A program made the position numbers and the translations under genes. A stretch of DNA of 19,296 nt from Bartonella birtlesii IBS 325 (GTDB lineage Bacteria; Pseudomonadota; Alphaproteobacteria; Rhizobiales; Rhizobiaceae), in contig NZ_CM001557.1 in NCBI RefSeq assembly GCF_000273375.1, positions 1,510,261-1,529,556 on the forward strand. The letters run 5' to 3'. This document shows positions 8,793 through 16,981 of the stretch, one piece after another (within the stretch, counting starts at the first letter, position 1; each line of letters begins with the position of its first letter). The notes under the pieces were generated by a model. It made no database searches. It was not told the origin of the DNA and saw only the letters and a list, made by a program, of their open reading frames with translations.

Positions 8793-11516
8793 TTACGTCA
8801 ATCGCTCTAAAGCAATAGATATTTTCTTTTGTGCAGCACGCAATTCTATAACTCTATTATGCTCGGCCTCAACAATTTCCGGTCTTGCATTCGCTATAAA
8901 TTTAGGATTGTCCAGTTTAGTTGATATTTTTTCGATATCCTGCTCAATTTTGTGAATATCTTTTATTAAACGAGCACGTTCAGCTTGCAAATCAATCAAT
9001 TGTCCCAATGGTAAACAAAAAACCGCCTCTCCCAAAATCATTTGTGCTGAGATAGCTGGAACTTTATCAGCAAAATCAATTGTTTCAATACGTGCTAATT
9101 TTTTAAGCAAAGCTTCATAACGTTGCACACGCCTTTGCGTTAATTTTCCGCCCTCTACAATAATAAGCGGTGCTAGTGTAGCAGCTGGAATATTCATTTC
9201 AAAACGCACAGACCGAATCTCACTGACAACATCAATAAGCCAATTAATATCAGCAGCTGCTTCTTCATCTACAAATATTTCCTCTGGCCATGCCATTAAC
9301 GCTAACATATCTTTACGCTTCATAGCTGGTGTTTCCGTAAGAGACCATAACTCTTCCGTCATATGAGGCATAAAAGGATGAAGAAGCTTATAAACCTCAT
9401 CCAAAACCCAAGCAGTACATGCCTGAGCCTCACTTTTAGCATCTTCATTGGAACCTTGAAACACTGGTTTGAGAAGTTCCAGATACCAATCACAGAGTGT
9501 ATTCCAAATAAAGCGATAAAGTGCGCTAGCAGATTCATTAAACTTATAATTTTCAATACCAGCAGTCACTAGAGAAATAGTTTTAGATAACTCTGTTAAA
9601 ATCCAACGATTAAGCGCAAGTTTTGCTTTCTCCGGTCTAAAGGTTGGATCATGCTGAACACCATTCATCTGTGCAAATCGGGTGGCATTCCACAATTTCG
9701 TAGCAAAATTGCGATAACCTGCAATACGGGAAGGATCAAGTTTAACATCACGTCCCTGCGCTGCCATAATAGCCAAAGTAAAACGAAGTGCATCTGCGCT
9801 ATATTGATCAATAAGCTCCAAGGGATCAATAATATTCCCCTTCGATTTTGACATCTTTGCCCCCTTCTGATCTCGAACGAGAGCGTGCACATAAACTGTT
9901 GGGAAAGGAACCTCACCCATAAAGTGCAATCCCATCATCATCATACGCGCAACCCAGAAAAAGATAATATCAAATCCCGTTACCGATAGAGATGTTGGAT
10001 AAAATGTCGCTAATTCAGTTGTTTTATTTGGCCACCCTAATGTTGAAAAAGGCCAAAGAGCGGATGAAAACCATGTATCTAAAACATCTTGATCACGAGT
10101 CAATTTTACTACTTCACCGTAATGAGAAAGAGCCGAAGCTAAGGCTTCTTCTTCAGTTTTTTCCACAAAAACCGTACCATCAGGACCATACCAAGCTGGG
10201 ATCTGGTGCCCCCACCATAATTGACGCGAAATACACCAAGGTTGAATATTTTGCATCCAATTGAAATAGGTTTTCTTCCAACTATCGGGAACAAATTGCG
10301 TTTTCCCTTGATAAACAGCCTCTATCGCTGGCTTTGCTAATTCAGCAGCATGAACATACCATTGATCTGTCAAAAACGGCTCAATAGGTACCCCACTACG
10401 ATCTCCATGAGGAACCGTATGTGGATGATCATCAATAGTTGCTAGATATTCTCTCTCTTTCATCAAAGCAACAATCCGATTGCGTGCAATAAAACGATCC
10501 GATTGATCTAAATTTTCCACTAACTGATCTAATTCATCCGATAAAATCAAACCATCAAAAAATGCTTCATTCCCGCGGAGAAAAATTTCCGCTTTTTTGG
10601 TAAAAATGTTAATTAAACGCAAATTGTGACGTTGTCCTACTTCAAAATCATTAAAATCATGTGCTGGTGTAATTTTAACAGCACCACTGCCTGCTTCCGG
10701 ATCTGCATAAGCATCACCAACAATCAATAACCTACGACCAACAAGTGGCAAAAGAGCATATCGACCTATAAGATTTTTATAACGACCATCTTCAGGATTA
10801 ACTGCAATCCCCGTATCACCAAGCATTGTTTCTGGACGCGTTGTCGCCACCGTTATAAAAGTTGTCGCATCATTTGGGTCAAAAACTTTACCTTCAAGCG
10901 GATATCTAAAATGCCACAAATGGCCTTTGACTTCTCTTTGTTCAACTTCAAGATCCGAAATAGCCGTTAACAATTTAGGATCCCAATTAACAAGGCGTTT
11001 ATCTCTATATATTAACCCTTGTTTATAAAGCGTAAAAAAAACTTCACAAACAGCTTGAGACAAACCTTCATCCATTGTGAACCGCTCACGCGACCAATCA
11101 CATGAAACACCAAGACGACGCAGCTGATTAGCAATAACTCCTCCAGTTTTGTGACGCCATTCCCAAATACGCTCAACAAATTTTTCTCTACCCATTTCTT
11201 GACGCGTAGGCTCTTGACGCTCGGCAAGTTGACGCTCGACAACCATTTGCGTAGCAATCCCTGCATGATCCATACCAGGTTGCCATAATACGTTTTTGCC
11301 ACGCATCCGCTGGAATCTAACTACAATATCCTGAATTGTCGTATTCAGTGCATGCCCCATATGAAGTGAGCCTGTGACATTGGGAGGTGGAAGCATCACG
11401 CAAAAAGGCTCCGCATTACTTTTTGAACCCACTCCGGCTGCAAAAGCACCACGAGCTTCCCACTTCTTTGCAACCCGTTGCTCTATAGAAGCAGCATCAT
11501 AGTTTTTTTCTAACAT
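8793..11516 (-). CDS. valS: Valyl-tRNA synthetase
   Basis: This is a class I aminoacyl-tRNA synthetase that charges tRNA-Val and edits mischarged threonine. The product of 907 residues is near the usual 880-950. The HIGH-type signature is PPPNVTGSLHMGHALNTT (HMGH at 52-55) and the KMSKS loop is GAKMSKSKGN (554-558). Between them lies the CP1 editing domain (TTRPETMLGDTGIAV at about 225-239). The C-terminus from about residue 845 is a charged coiled-coil arm (ERARLIKDIHKIEQDIEKI), as in other ValRS. An in-frame start 11 codons upstream (11549) is possible, but the ATG at 11516 has GGTGAG a few bases ahead and gives the family-like start MLEKNYDAASIEQ. It lies 155 bases downstream of popZ on the same strand. 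Confidence 0.96.
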   Translation of the reverse strand: MLEKNYDAASIEQRVAKKWEARGAFAAGVGSKSNAEPFCVMLPPPNVTGSLHMGHALNTTIQDIVVRFQRMRGKNVLWQPGMDHAGIATQMVVERQLAERQEPTRQEMGREKFVERIWEWRHKTGGVIANQLRRLGVSCDWSRERFTMDEGLSQAVCEVFFTLYKQGLIYRDKRLVNWDPKLLTAISDLEVEQREVKGHLWHFRYPLEGKVFDPNDATTFITVATTRPETMLGDTGIAVNPEDGRYKNLIGRYALLPLVGRRLLIVGDAYADPEAGSGAVKITPAHDFNDFEVGQRHNLRLINIFTKKAEIFLRGNEAFFDGLILSDELDQLVENLDQSDRFIARNRIVALMKEREYLATIDDHPHTVPHGDRSGVPIEPFLTDQWYVHAAELAKPAIEAVYQGKTQFVPDSWKKTYFNWMQNIQPWCISRQLWWGHQIPAWYGPDGTVFVEKTEEEALASALSHYGEVVKLTRDQDVLDTWFSSALWPFSTLGWPNKTTELATFYPTSLSVTGFDIIFFWVARMMMMGLHFMGEVPFPTVYVHALVRDQKGAKMSKSKGNIIDPLELIDQYSADALRFTLAIMAAQGRDVKLDPSRIAGYRNFATKLWNATRFAQMNGVQHDPTFRPEKAKLALNRWILTELSKTISLVTAGIENYKFNESASALYRFIWNTLCDWYLELLKPVFQGSNEDAKSEAQACTAWVLDEVYKLLHPFMPHMTEELWSLTETPAMKRKDMLALMAWPEEIFVDEEAAADINWLIDVVSEIRSVRFEMNIPAATLAPLIIVEGGKLTQRRVQRYEALLKKLARIETIDFADKVPAISAQMILGEAVFCLPLGQLIDLQAERARLIKDIHKIEQDIEKISTKLDNPKFIANARPEIVEAEHNRVIELRAAQKKISIALERLT

Positions 11517-11671
11517 TCTACTCACCCATAACGCCGCTGAAAAATGCAATATATGATCTAGAGCGTGACCATATCATCTACAAGCTTCACCGACTTATAT
11601 AGCACCTGCAAAACTACAAGAGTTCTCATAAAATAAAATGAAAATAACAAAAATAACAAGAAAATGAACAG

Positions 11672-12238
11672 CTAAGACGACTTCTTAATTGCCTTAACAA
11701 TTTCTTCACGTAAAATATTTTCAAGTAAAACAGGCAATTTACTCTGTAACCATTCCGCTATAGCAGGACGCAAAACATCTTTTGCTATCTTCTCAGCAGA
11801 AGAAACACAATACTCAGATAATTCCACATGGCCAGACGTTATATTCCCTAATTGCGAGACATTTGCCTCATCACTATATCCGTTTGTTTTATGAACAGAG
11901 CGCTGCTCTTCAGAAGAAAGCTTTACCTTTTGCATATCCAGGCCAATCGTATTATTTTCCGTTTCTATATTTTCTTTCTCTTGCGCTAAAGAAAAATTTT
12001 GGTTTTCAGAAGAAAGGCCGATACGATCAGCCAAGGCCTTCATTGCATCATCAACCGATAAAGTTGTATCATAAGCAGCTTCCGATGCCACTGCTACACG
12101 ATCCGTAGGAGCATTCATTGCAACACTGTCATTTAAAAAGTGATCAGGTTGAACCGTATTCTCTTCGATTATTTCACGAATAGATGTCAAAATTTCATCC
12201 ATACTCGGCTCACGTAATACGCTTGAACTCTGTACCAT
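11672..12238 (-). CDS. popZ: PopZ-like polar organizing protein (DUF2497)
   Basis: PopZ forms a polymeric matrix at the cell pole that anchors chromosome-origin and cell-cycle proteins in alphaproteobacteria. The 188-residue product shows the two conserved ends of the family: an N-terminal helix EPSMDEILTSIREIIEEN (residues 10-27) that recruits partners, and a C-terminal oligomerisation helix LRPAIAEWLQSKLPVLLENI. The middle is a low-complexity, acidic and Ser/Gln-rich linker with no globular pattern, though less proline-rich than in Caulobacter PopZ. AAGG lies nine bases before the ATG. It sits between tolC and valS, the order seen in other Hyphomicrobiales. The family call is firm from both ends; the polar role in this organism is inferred. 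Confidence 0.9.
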   Translation of the reverse strand: MVQSSSVLREPSMDEILTSIREIIEENTVQPDHFLNDSVAMNAPTDRVAVASEAAYDTTLSVDDAMKALADRIGLSSENQNFSLAQEKENIETENNTIGLDMQKVKLSSEEQRSVHKTNGYSDEANVSQLGNITSGHVELSEYCVSSAEKIAKDVLRPAIAEWLQSKLPVLLENILREEIVKAIKKSS

Positions 12239-12481
12239 ACTTTAAAACCTTTCAAAGACGCAACAACAAACAGAATCATACTTTCTTTATAGTGTAAGCA
12301 AAAGAATTATAAGATCAACATGTCTCTTCTTTATATTTTCAAATGCAATCCTCATAAAGAGGGCACTACACACAATTTTCTTGGACTCATAAGCCACTCT
12401 TTTTTTCATACAACAAAACTCTGGTTTGACTAATCTTTAAAACATCAAATTTATTACAGATTATGAAGTTCTTTCTATGCA

Positions 12482-13774
12482 TTATCGAATATATTGAATT
12501 ATTTTTAACCCCAAATAATCTGCAGTTAATTTACCAATGGAAGATCGTACACTATAACTGGCAACGATAGCATTACGTTCTGCTGTTGCAAGTGCAATTT
12601 GAGCATTAATTAACTGAGTTTGAGAATTTAAAACATCTAAAGTTGTCGCCTGCCCCACACGATTTTCTTGAATACGCCCTTTAAGAGCAATTTCAGCAGC
12701 ACGCACACTCTCGCGATAAGCGATCACAGATGCACGTGCACCCTCTAACTGAAACCACGCAGAAGTCAGTGCCTGTCTTATATTACTATAAGCCAAATCA
12801 AGCTGAAGATGCGCTTGGCCAAGTCGTTCTTTGGATTGACGAATCTGAGCAGAAGTTCGCCCTCCTTCAAAAATTGGAACACTAAGTGATACTGCTATTG
12901 ATTTAGAAACTCCATCCTCCCCAGCACCGCTGTAAATCCGATTATAAGATGCGCTTGCAGAAAGATCAATTTTAGGAAGCAATGATCCTTCTTTTGCCTT
13001 TACATTGTAAAAACTAGCATCAACCAAATGTTTAGCATAAAGAATTGCAGGATGCATTGCAATACTCATTTGATAAGCAGCATCAAGATTAATCGGCAAA
13101 TCGTTTGCCATGGGAGGACGTATTAATTTTTCCGGATCAGAACCTATAACTTGTCGATAAACTGCCTCTGCTGATTTCACCTCAGCACGTGCAAGACTAA
13201 GCTCTGAAACAGCTACAGAACGCGCAGCTTGTGCTTGTGAAAGATCAACACGTCCTCCCTCTCCCACATCAAACTTTGCTTTATTCGAACGAACTTGTTC
13301 TTCAAGAGTAGCTAAATTTTCTCTACGAAGATCAGCAATACGACGTGCTTGATAGACATTCGCATAAGCCGTTACAGTATCGAGAAACGTATTTTGTTCA
13401 ACATTACGAAGATATTCACGTTGTGCCTGCAGCTTAACCTGTGCTGAAGAAAATATATTTTGCGTGACAAAACCGTCAAATAATCTTTGATTTAACCTTA
13501 TCCCTAAAGATCCAGAAGTCGTATAAGGCCCCACCATGGTCTTACTCCGCCCATAACTCCCAAACCCTTCGATTTGTGGAAAAAAACCAGAACGTGCAAC
13601 AACTACATCATCACTTGACATACGGACAGCAGCACGTTCACTATTCAACTTAGCATTGTACATATAAGCTTTGGAAAAAGCATCCATCAGTGTTTCAGCA
13701 CAAACTGGCTCAGAGAGCAAAACACTGAAAATCAGCAACACACACGCCTGAAATTTTTTGTTTATTTTGAACAC
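12482..13774 (-). CDS. tolC: TolC-family outer membrane efflux protein
   Basis: This outer-membrane channel partner of tripartite efflux pumps and type I secretion systems forms a trimeric beta-barrel with a periplasmic helical tunnel. The 430-residue product starts with a signal peptide (MFKINKKFQACVLLIFSVLL, cleavage probably after SEPVCA) and shows the duplicated outer-membrane efflux protein repeat: LMDAFSKAYMYNAKLNSERA at the start of the first half, and repeated long helices rich in Ala/Gln, with SVPIFEGGRTSAQIRQSKE in the second. Start choice: GTG at 13774, with GGGG eight bases upstream. The longer frame begins at a TTG (13825) and would bury the signal peptide behind 17 extra residues. 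It lies 54 bases downstream of pcm, probably co-transcribed. Confidence 0.92.
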   Translation of the reverse strand: MFKINKKFQACVLLIFSVLLSEPVCAETLMDAFSKAYMYNAKLNSERAAVRMSSDDVVVARSGFFPQIEGFGSYGRSKTMVGPYTTSGSLGIRLNQRLFDGFVTQNIFSSAQVKLQAQREYLRNVEQNTFLDTVTAYANVYQARRIADLRRENLATLEEQVRSNKAKFDVGEGGRVDLSQAQAARSVAVSELSLARAEVKSAEAVYRQVIGSDPEKLIRPPMANDLPINLDAAYQMSIAMHPAILYAKHLVDASFYNVKAKEGSLLPKIDLSASASYNRIYSGAGEDGVSKSIAVSLSVPIFEGGRTSAQIRQSKERLGQAHLQLDLAYSNIRQALTSAWFQLEGARASVIAYRESVRAAEIALKGRIQENRVGQATTLDVLNSQTQLINAQIALATAERNAIVASYSVRSSIGKLTADYLGLKIIQYIR

Positions 13775-13828
13775 AACACAAACCCCATATCTATTAAAAT
13801 TATCTTTTATTGACAAACAAAACAAACA

Positions 13829-14503
13829 CTAAAATATGAAATCAGGCGTTTTTAAAAAATGAGAAAGAGGTTTTACAGCAAGATTAAAAGCACGACGAGC
13901 TGCAATAATTCCATCCTCTTTTATATAGATTCGTGCAACACCAGAATTACCACATCCTTCAACCACAACAAGACGTCCACCATCTTTCATTTGATCAAAG
14001 AGACTCTCTGGAACAAAATCAACAGCTCCCTCAATAAAAATCAGATCATATGCCCCCCCAACAGCATATCCCTTCTCCAAAGCTCCATGAATCACCACCA
14101 CATTGTCACACTGAAGACGCTTTAAAGTTTCAGTAGCTTGCTCTGAGAGTGCTTTATGGCTTTCTAGTGCAACCACAGCTCCTGCAAGCCTTGAAAGCAA
14201 TGCTGCACAATAGCCACCATTTGCACCCACATCTAAAACAATATCCGATGATTTAACAGCAGCAAGCTGTAGCAATTTTGCCAAAGAAGCAGGCCTCATC
14301 AAATAACAGGGAGGTAATCCATTTTGTGCTGAACATAAAAAAATATCAGTATCAATATAACTTAAAGCTTTCATATCTTCTGATACAAAATCTTCACGTG
14401 GTACCGTTGAAAATGCTTCAAGCACTGATAAATCCGTTACATCTACTGTACGAATTTGATTGTCAACCATTTTGCGACGAAGCTCTGCAAAATCTGCAAC
14501 CAT
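13829..14503 (-). CDS. pcm: Protein-L-isoaspartate O-methyltransferase-like protein
   Basis: The product is a SAM-dependent methyltransferase of the PCMT family (224 residues). It has the family N-terminus KMVDNQIRTVDVTDLSVLEA and motif I VLDVGANGGYCAALLSRLAG (from residue 89), followed by the acidic VVALES. Classical enzymes repair isoaspartyl residues in damaged proteins and carry a GQTISQP-type signature before motif I. Here that region reads QNGLPPCYLMRPASLAKLL, so the Thr/Ser of the repair signature is absent. The fold is clear, but repair activity should not be assumed. A GTG one codon upstream (14506) is an alternative start; GGGAG lies 8-11 bases ahead. It lies 54 bases before tolC on the same strand. 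Confidence 0.82.
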   Translation of the reverse strand: MVADFAELRRKMVDNQIRTVDVTDLSVLEAFSTVPREDFVSEDMKALSYIDTDIFLCSAQNGLPPCYLMRPASLAKLLQLAAVKSSDIVLDVGANGGYCAALLSRLAGAVVALESHKALSEQATETLKRLQCDNVVVIHGALEKGYAVGGAYDLIFIEGAVDFVPESLFDQMKDGGRLVVVEGCGNSGVARIYIKEDGIIAARRAFNLAVKPLSHFLKTPDFIF

Positions 14504-14728
14504 CACAACTATTTTCTCCCACTCACATAGAACTATAACAAAACGACGATAATGAGAATTTAAAATATCTTAACTGTGGGTGTTACAAAAAAGCACACTA
14601 TAGTCAACAATTAGATTCTACCCGCACCACTTTTCATGATAAAGCGCTTTACCGTGAAGGAAAGCCTTTTATTTTTGCATCTTATCTCTACAAGCCGTTC
14701 TGTTTAAAACCGGCTATTGAAAATCAGC

Positions 14729-14802
14729 TGGAGGCCTCGCCCGGAATCGAACCGGGATACAAGGATTTGCAGTCCTCTGCGTAACCATTCCGCCACAAGG
14801 CC
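14729..14802 (-). tRNA. tRNA-Cys (GCA)
   Basis: A complete 74-base cloverleaf reads on the minus strand. The acceptor stem is GGCCTTG paired with CGAGGCC (one G-T wobble), the discriminator is T and CCA is encoded. The anticodon is GCA in the loop CTGCAAA, and the T arm is CCCGG-TTCGATT-CCGGG. It serves cysteine codons UGC and UGU. Confidence 0.96.
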
Positions 14803-14821
14803 TCATCAAATACACACAGTG

Positions 14822-14850
14822 TCAATAAGGGAAGGCAACGCATCCGTCAA
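14822..14850 (-). promoter_or_regulatory. Candidate promoter of tRNA-Cys
   Basis: TTGACG (14845-14850) and TATTGA (14822-14827) are separated by 17 bases on the minus strand, ending about 20 bases upstream of the tRNA 5' end. Spacing and -35 match are good; the -10 is weaker. Confidence 0.5.
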
Positions 14851-14930
14851 GATAGAGAAATCTTCTCCATTCTTTTTTTCTCTTATTCTACAATTTATGA
14901 TATTTTTTTCAAAAAAAGTAATTTTATCCT

Positions 14931-14958
14931 TTGCAAATCAGTATTGCTTTGCTATAGC
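14931..14958 (+). promoter_or_regulatory. Candidate promoter of tRNA-Asn
   Basis: TTGCAA (14931-14936) and TATAGC (14953-14958) are 16 bases apart, about 30 bases before the tRNA-Asn 5' end. The hexamers are imperfect but sit where a tRNA promoter is expected. Confidence 0.35.
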
Positions 14959-14987
14959 CTCTGCAGTTAGGTAATTGGGCACCGTGT

Positions 14988-15062
14988 TCCCCGGTAGCTC
15001 AGCGGTAGAGCAACCGGCTGTTAACCGGTTGGTCGCTGGTTCGAATCCGGCCCGGGGAGCCA
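14988..15062 (+). tRNA. tRNA-Asn (GTT)
   Basis: A complete 75-base cloverleaf with acceptor stem TCCCCGG/CCGGGGA, discriminator G, encoded CCA and anticodon GTT in CTGTTAA. The D arm is GCTCAGCGGTAGAGC and the T arm CTGG-TTCGAAT-CCGG. It lies directly beside the prophage-type genes that start at 15163, so its 3' half is a candidate attachment site; the matching other end is not in the window. Confidence 0.96.
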
Positions 15063-15162
15063 TTTCATTTTTTATCCCATATAACTTGTTGATTTTTCGT
15101 ATGTTTTTTACAGTGAGGGACGCGTAAATAAAAGTAAGGGAATAGGATTTTTCAACCTATCT

Positions 15163-15531
15163 CTATAGGACGCCTCTTTTTTTACAAACTTTCTCAAGAA
15201 AGTTTTTTAATTCTGCTAAGTTTTGTTGTGAAAAATTCTCTAAATTTCTAACAAACTCACCAACAGCTTCACGTCTCAACGGATCAGAAGTCTTGATTGT
15301 AAAACTTTTGCGACAAGCATAAGCTGCTTTTCTTAGGAGTAAAGCCTTCTCTTGATCTAAAGCATAGAGTTCAATTACCTTTTCCTCCAGTCCTACAGGA
15401 ACAGAGCTTTTACCAATCTCTACAGAAGACAAAAATGCTACAGATATGTCTAATTTCTTAGCCATATCTAAAAGGCGTTCGGAGTGATCAATGCGAAGTT
15501 TCCGTAAAATTTTACCAAAGGGTGTAACCAT
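15163..15531 (-). CDS. Small helix-turn-helix (XRE-like) regulator
   Basis: The 122-residue product begins MVTPFGKILRKLRIDHSERL and contains a helix-turn-helix of the Cro/CI (XRE) type around residues 6-43 (FGKILRKLR, LLDMAKKLDISVAFLSSVE). Such proteins bind operator DNA. The C-terminal half is helical and charged, and ends in a basic tail. I chose the ATG at 15531 because AGGAC lies about eight bases upstream; the longer frame opens with a TTG and reaches back into the dam stop. It lies 65 bases after the adenine methyltransferase gene and is the last prophage-side gene before tRNA-Asn. A role in regulating the prophage is inferred only. Confidence 0.72.
   Translation of the reverse strand: MVTPFGKILRKLRIDHSERLLDMAKKLDISVAFLSSVEIGKSSVPVGLEEKVIELYALDQEKALLLRKAAYACRKSFTIKTSDPLRREAVGEFVRNLENFSQQNLAELKNFLEKVCKKRGVL
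15186..15208 (+). terminator. Possible plus-strand terminator inside HTH gene
   Basis: AAACTTTC-TCAA-GAAAGTTT forms a perfect eight-base-pair stem followed by TTT on the plus strand, about 120 bases downstream of tRNA-Asn. The stem is AT-rich and lies within the 3' end of the opposite-strand HTH gene, so it may be coincidental. Confidence 0.25.
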
Positions 15532-15596
15532 ATAAAAAGTCCTATTAGAGAAGAAATATTTTCTTCTGATTCTAACAAATCTTTTTATGATTTTCC

Positions 15597-16382
15597 TCAA
15601 TTATTGCGAATCAAGAGTTCTTTTCGAGAAGGTTTTTTAGCAAAACCAGAGGTCCAAATGGTCTCTACTTCTAAAAAATCAAAATCCCTAAAGATCTCTC
15701 GAACTGCATCACAATCATTCAGACTCAAGACAAATTTGCCTTGGATGCCTTTGAGAACTTTTGCCATACTCACAAAATCATCTTCAACAAAATTCCCAGA
15801 GCTGTAACACTTCTTCTTTACAAGATAAGGTGGATCTAGATAAAATAAACTATCGGGCGCATCAAAAAGTTCGACAACCCGCTCCCACGATAAATTTAAG
15901 ATCGTCGTATCAAGAAGTTTTTGCCTTACACGCCGCATCCTTGCTAAAAGCTTGTCGGGATTAAATACTGTAGGTCTTTTTCTTCCAAATCCAAAAGAGA
16001 CGTAATCTTTTGTTCCAAAAAGAACGCAACGTTGGAGAAACAAAAAGCGTGCAGCTCTTTCAACTTTGGTAAGGCTCTCTGGATCAATAGATGCAAGTTC
16101 AAAAAACAACTGTCTCGAACAAACAAACCACTCCAATCGTCTGGCTAAATCATCAAAGTCATTTTGAACACATTGAAACAGATTCGTGATCTCTCCATTC
16201 AAATCATTAATCACAGAATATTTTGCTGATCTTTTATTTAGAAAAATAACACCAGAGCCTAAAAACGGTTCAACATAAGTTTTATGGTCAATATTATTTA
16301 AAATCGGTATAATTTTCTTACGTAGATGATGTTTACCGCCCATCCACGCAAACAATGTTTGTGTAAATTCTTGTGTCATCAT
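15597..16382 (-). CDS. Phage D12-class DNA adenine methyltransferase
   Basis: The product transfers a methyl group from SAM to N6 of adenine in DNA. The 261 residues show the Dam/D12-class order: FAWMGGKHHLRKKIIPIL (residues 11-28, motif X), SAM-binding VEPFLGSGVIFLNK (37-50), NDLNGEITNLFQ (59-70) and catalytic FYLDPPYLVKK (DPPY at 183-186). No restriction endonuclease is adjacent, so it looks like an orphan phage methylase, perhaps for GATC; the target cannot be read from sequence alone. Two successive ATG codons begin the frame, and no good ribosome site is visible ahead of them, which suggests weak or coupled translation from the holin-like gene 24 bases upstream. The host's own adenine mark in this class is normally GANTC by CcrM. 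Confidence 0.9.
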   Translation of the reverse strand: MMTQEFTQTLFAWMGGKHHLRKKIIPILNNIDHKTYVEPFLGSGVIFLNKRSAKYSVINDLNGEITNLFQCVQNDFDDLARRLEWFVCSRQLFFELASIDPESLTKVERAARFLFLQRCVLFGTKDYVSFGFGRKRPTVFNPDKLLARMRRVRQKLLDTTILNLSWERVVELFDAPDSLFYLDPPYLVKKKCYSSGNFVEDDFVSMAKVLKGIQGKFVLSLNDCDAVREIFRDFDFLEVETIWTSGFAKKPSRKELLIRNN

Positions 16383-16406
16383 ATTTTTAAAGGAGAGGTT
16401 TGATAT

Positions 16407-16643
16407 TTAACTTTTAGTTATCCACTTTTTGAGGTGTGAGAAGCTATTTTCTACGGCATCCACAAAACGGGAAAAATCCATTACAAACATAAAGATTATG
16501 AAAGCTATCCATTTCATGATGCGTGACATCATCTTCAAACCTTGATAGGTCTCTATCATTTCGTGAAGGAGCCGTTGTTCTGTTTCTGTAAGATCTTTAT
16601 CTTTGTCGCTTCGTTTCTTGACCATCTTTCCAACCACATACAT
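16407..16643 (-). CDS. Single-TM holin-like prophage protein
   Basis: The 78-residue product has a charged N-terminal half (KKRSDKDKDLTETEQRLLHE), an amphipathic stretch and one membrane segment (about residues 43-60, MKWIAFIIFMFVMDFSRF), then a short tail with basic end. It is encoded right after the endolysin and spanin genes, where phages often keep a holin, the protein that opens the inner membrane at lysis. Size, charge and place fit, but no holin family is recognised with certainty. The ATG at 16643 has AAGGAG very close (three bases); an in-frame ATG at 16625 is an alternative. Its start overlaps the end of the lipoprotein gene by 47 bases in another frame, suggesting translational coupling. 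Confidence 0.6.
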   Translation of the reverse strand: MYVVGKMVKKRSDKDKDLTETEQRLLHEMIETYQGLKMMSRIMKWIAFIIFMFVMDFSRFVDAVENSFSHLKKWITKS

Positions 16644-16821
16644 GTGCTCCTTGCTTGTTATGTTTCAAAATATCTCTTGCAAGATTGGAACTGATGACCG
16701 CAACATCCTGATTATCCAGATAAATGGGCAACCAGCCAACACAAGAAACAGACCTATTTGCCGCGCACCCAACGAGAAAGTTCAGTACGCACACTAGTAT
16801 CACTTTTTCGATTAACTTCAT
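16597..16821 (-). CDS. Rz1-like outer-membrane spanin lipoprotein
   Basis: The 74-residue product is a small lipoprotein: a signal sequence MKLIEKVILVCVLNFLVGC with lipobox LVGC, where Cys19 would be lipidated. The rest includes the segment IYLDNQDVAVISSNLARD. Outer-membrane spanins pair with an inner-membrane spanin to fuse the two membranes at the end of phage lysis. It starts inside the upstream coiled-coil gene in a different frame (68-base overlap), the classic overlapped Rz/Rz1 arrangement. The ATG at 16821 has AGGTGG immediately upstream; the longer TTG start is discarded. The lipoprotein call is firm, and spanin function follows from context and architecture. Confidence 0.72.
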   Translation of the reverse strand: MKLIEKVILVCVLNFLVGCAANRSVSCVGWLPIYLDNQDVAVISSNLARDILKHNKQGAHVCGWKDGQETKRQR

Positions 16822-16981
16822 TTTCCACCTCAAGACGGGTTGTTACCGTTTTTAAAGCATTCTCTGTTTGCTTTTGCCGTTCGCTTTTTTTTCCAAAATG
16901 AAACGCTTTGGCTAAAGCCATAAAAAAAACGGCCAAAGCCGCTAACAAAACAGAAAGATTTCTTTTGAACCAAAAAATCAC
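16754..16981 (-). CDS. Rz-like inner-membrane spanin
   Basis: The 75-residue product has an N-terminal membrane anchor (about residues 8-25, LSVLLAALAVFFMALAKA) followed by a charged helical region likely to form a coiled coil (SERQKQTENALKTVTTRLEV, then ENEVNRK). This is the build of an inner-membrane spanin, with a short cytoplasmic end and a periplasmic rod that contacts the outer-membrane lipoprotein encoded in the overlapping frame. It is short for the class. Its start is GTG at 16981, which overlaps the endolysin stop as GTGA, so translation is probably coupled. No sequence family is recognised beyond the architecture. Confidence 0.65.
   Translation of the reverse strand: MIFWFKRNLSVLLAALAVFFMALAKAFHFGKKSERQKQTENALKTVTTRLEVENEVNRKSDTSVRTELSRWVRGK

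Noticed and set aside
9363..10264. Plus-strand frames inside valS
   Set aside because: They are antisense to an intact valS and have no family features.
13775..13825. Longer TolC starting at the TTG at 13825
   Set aside because: It places 17 polar residues ahead of the signal peptide. The GTG at 13774 has a better ribosome site and a normal signal peptide.
14692..14714. AGCCG/CGGCT inverted repeat downstream of tRNA-Cys as a terminator
   Set aside because: The stem is only five base pairs with a 13-base loop and has no T-tract on the minus strand.
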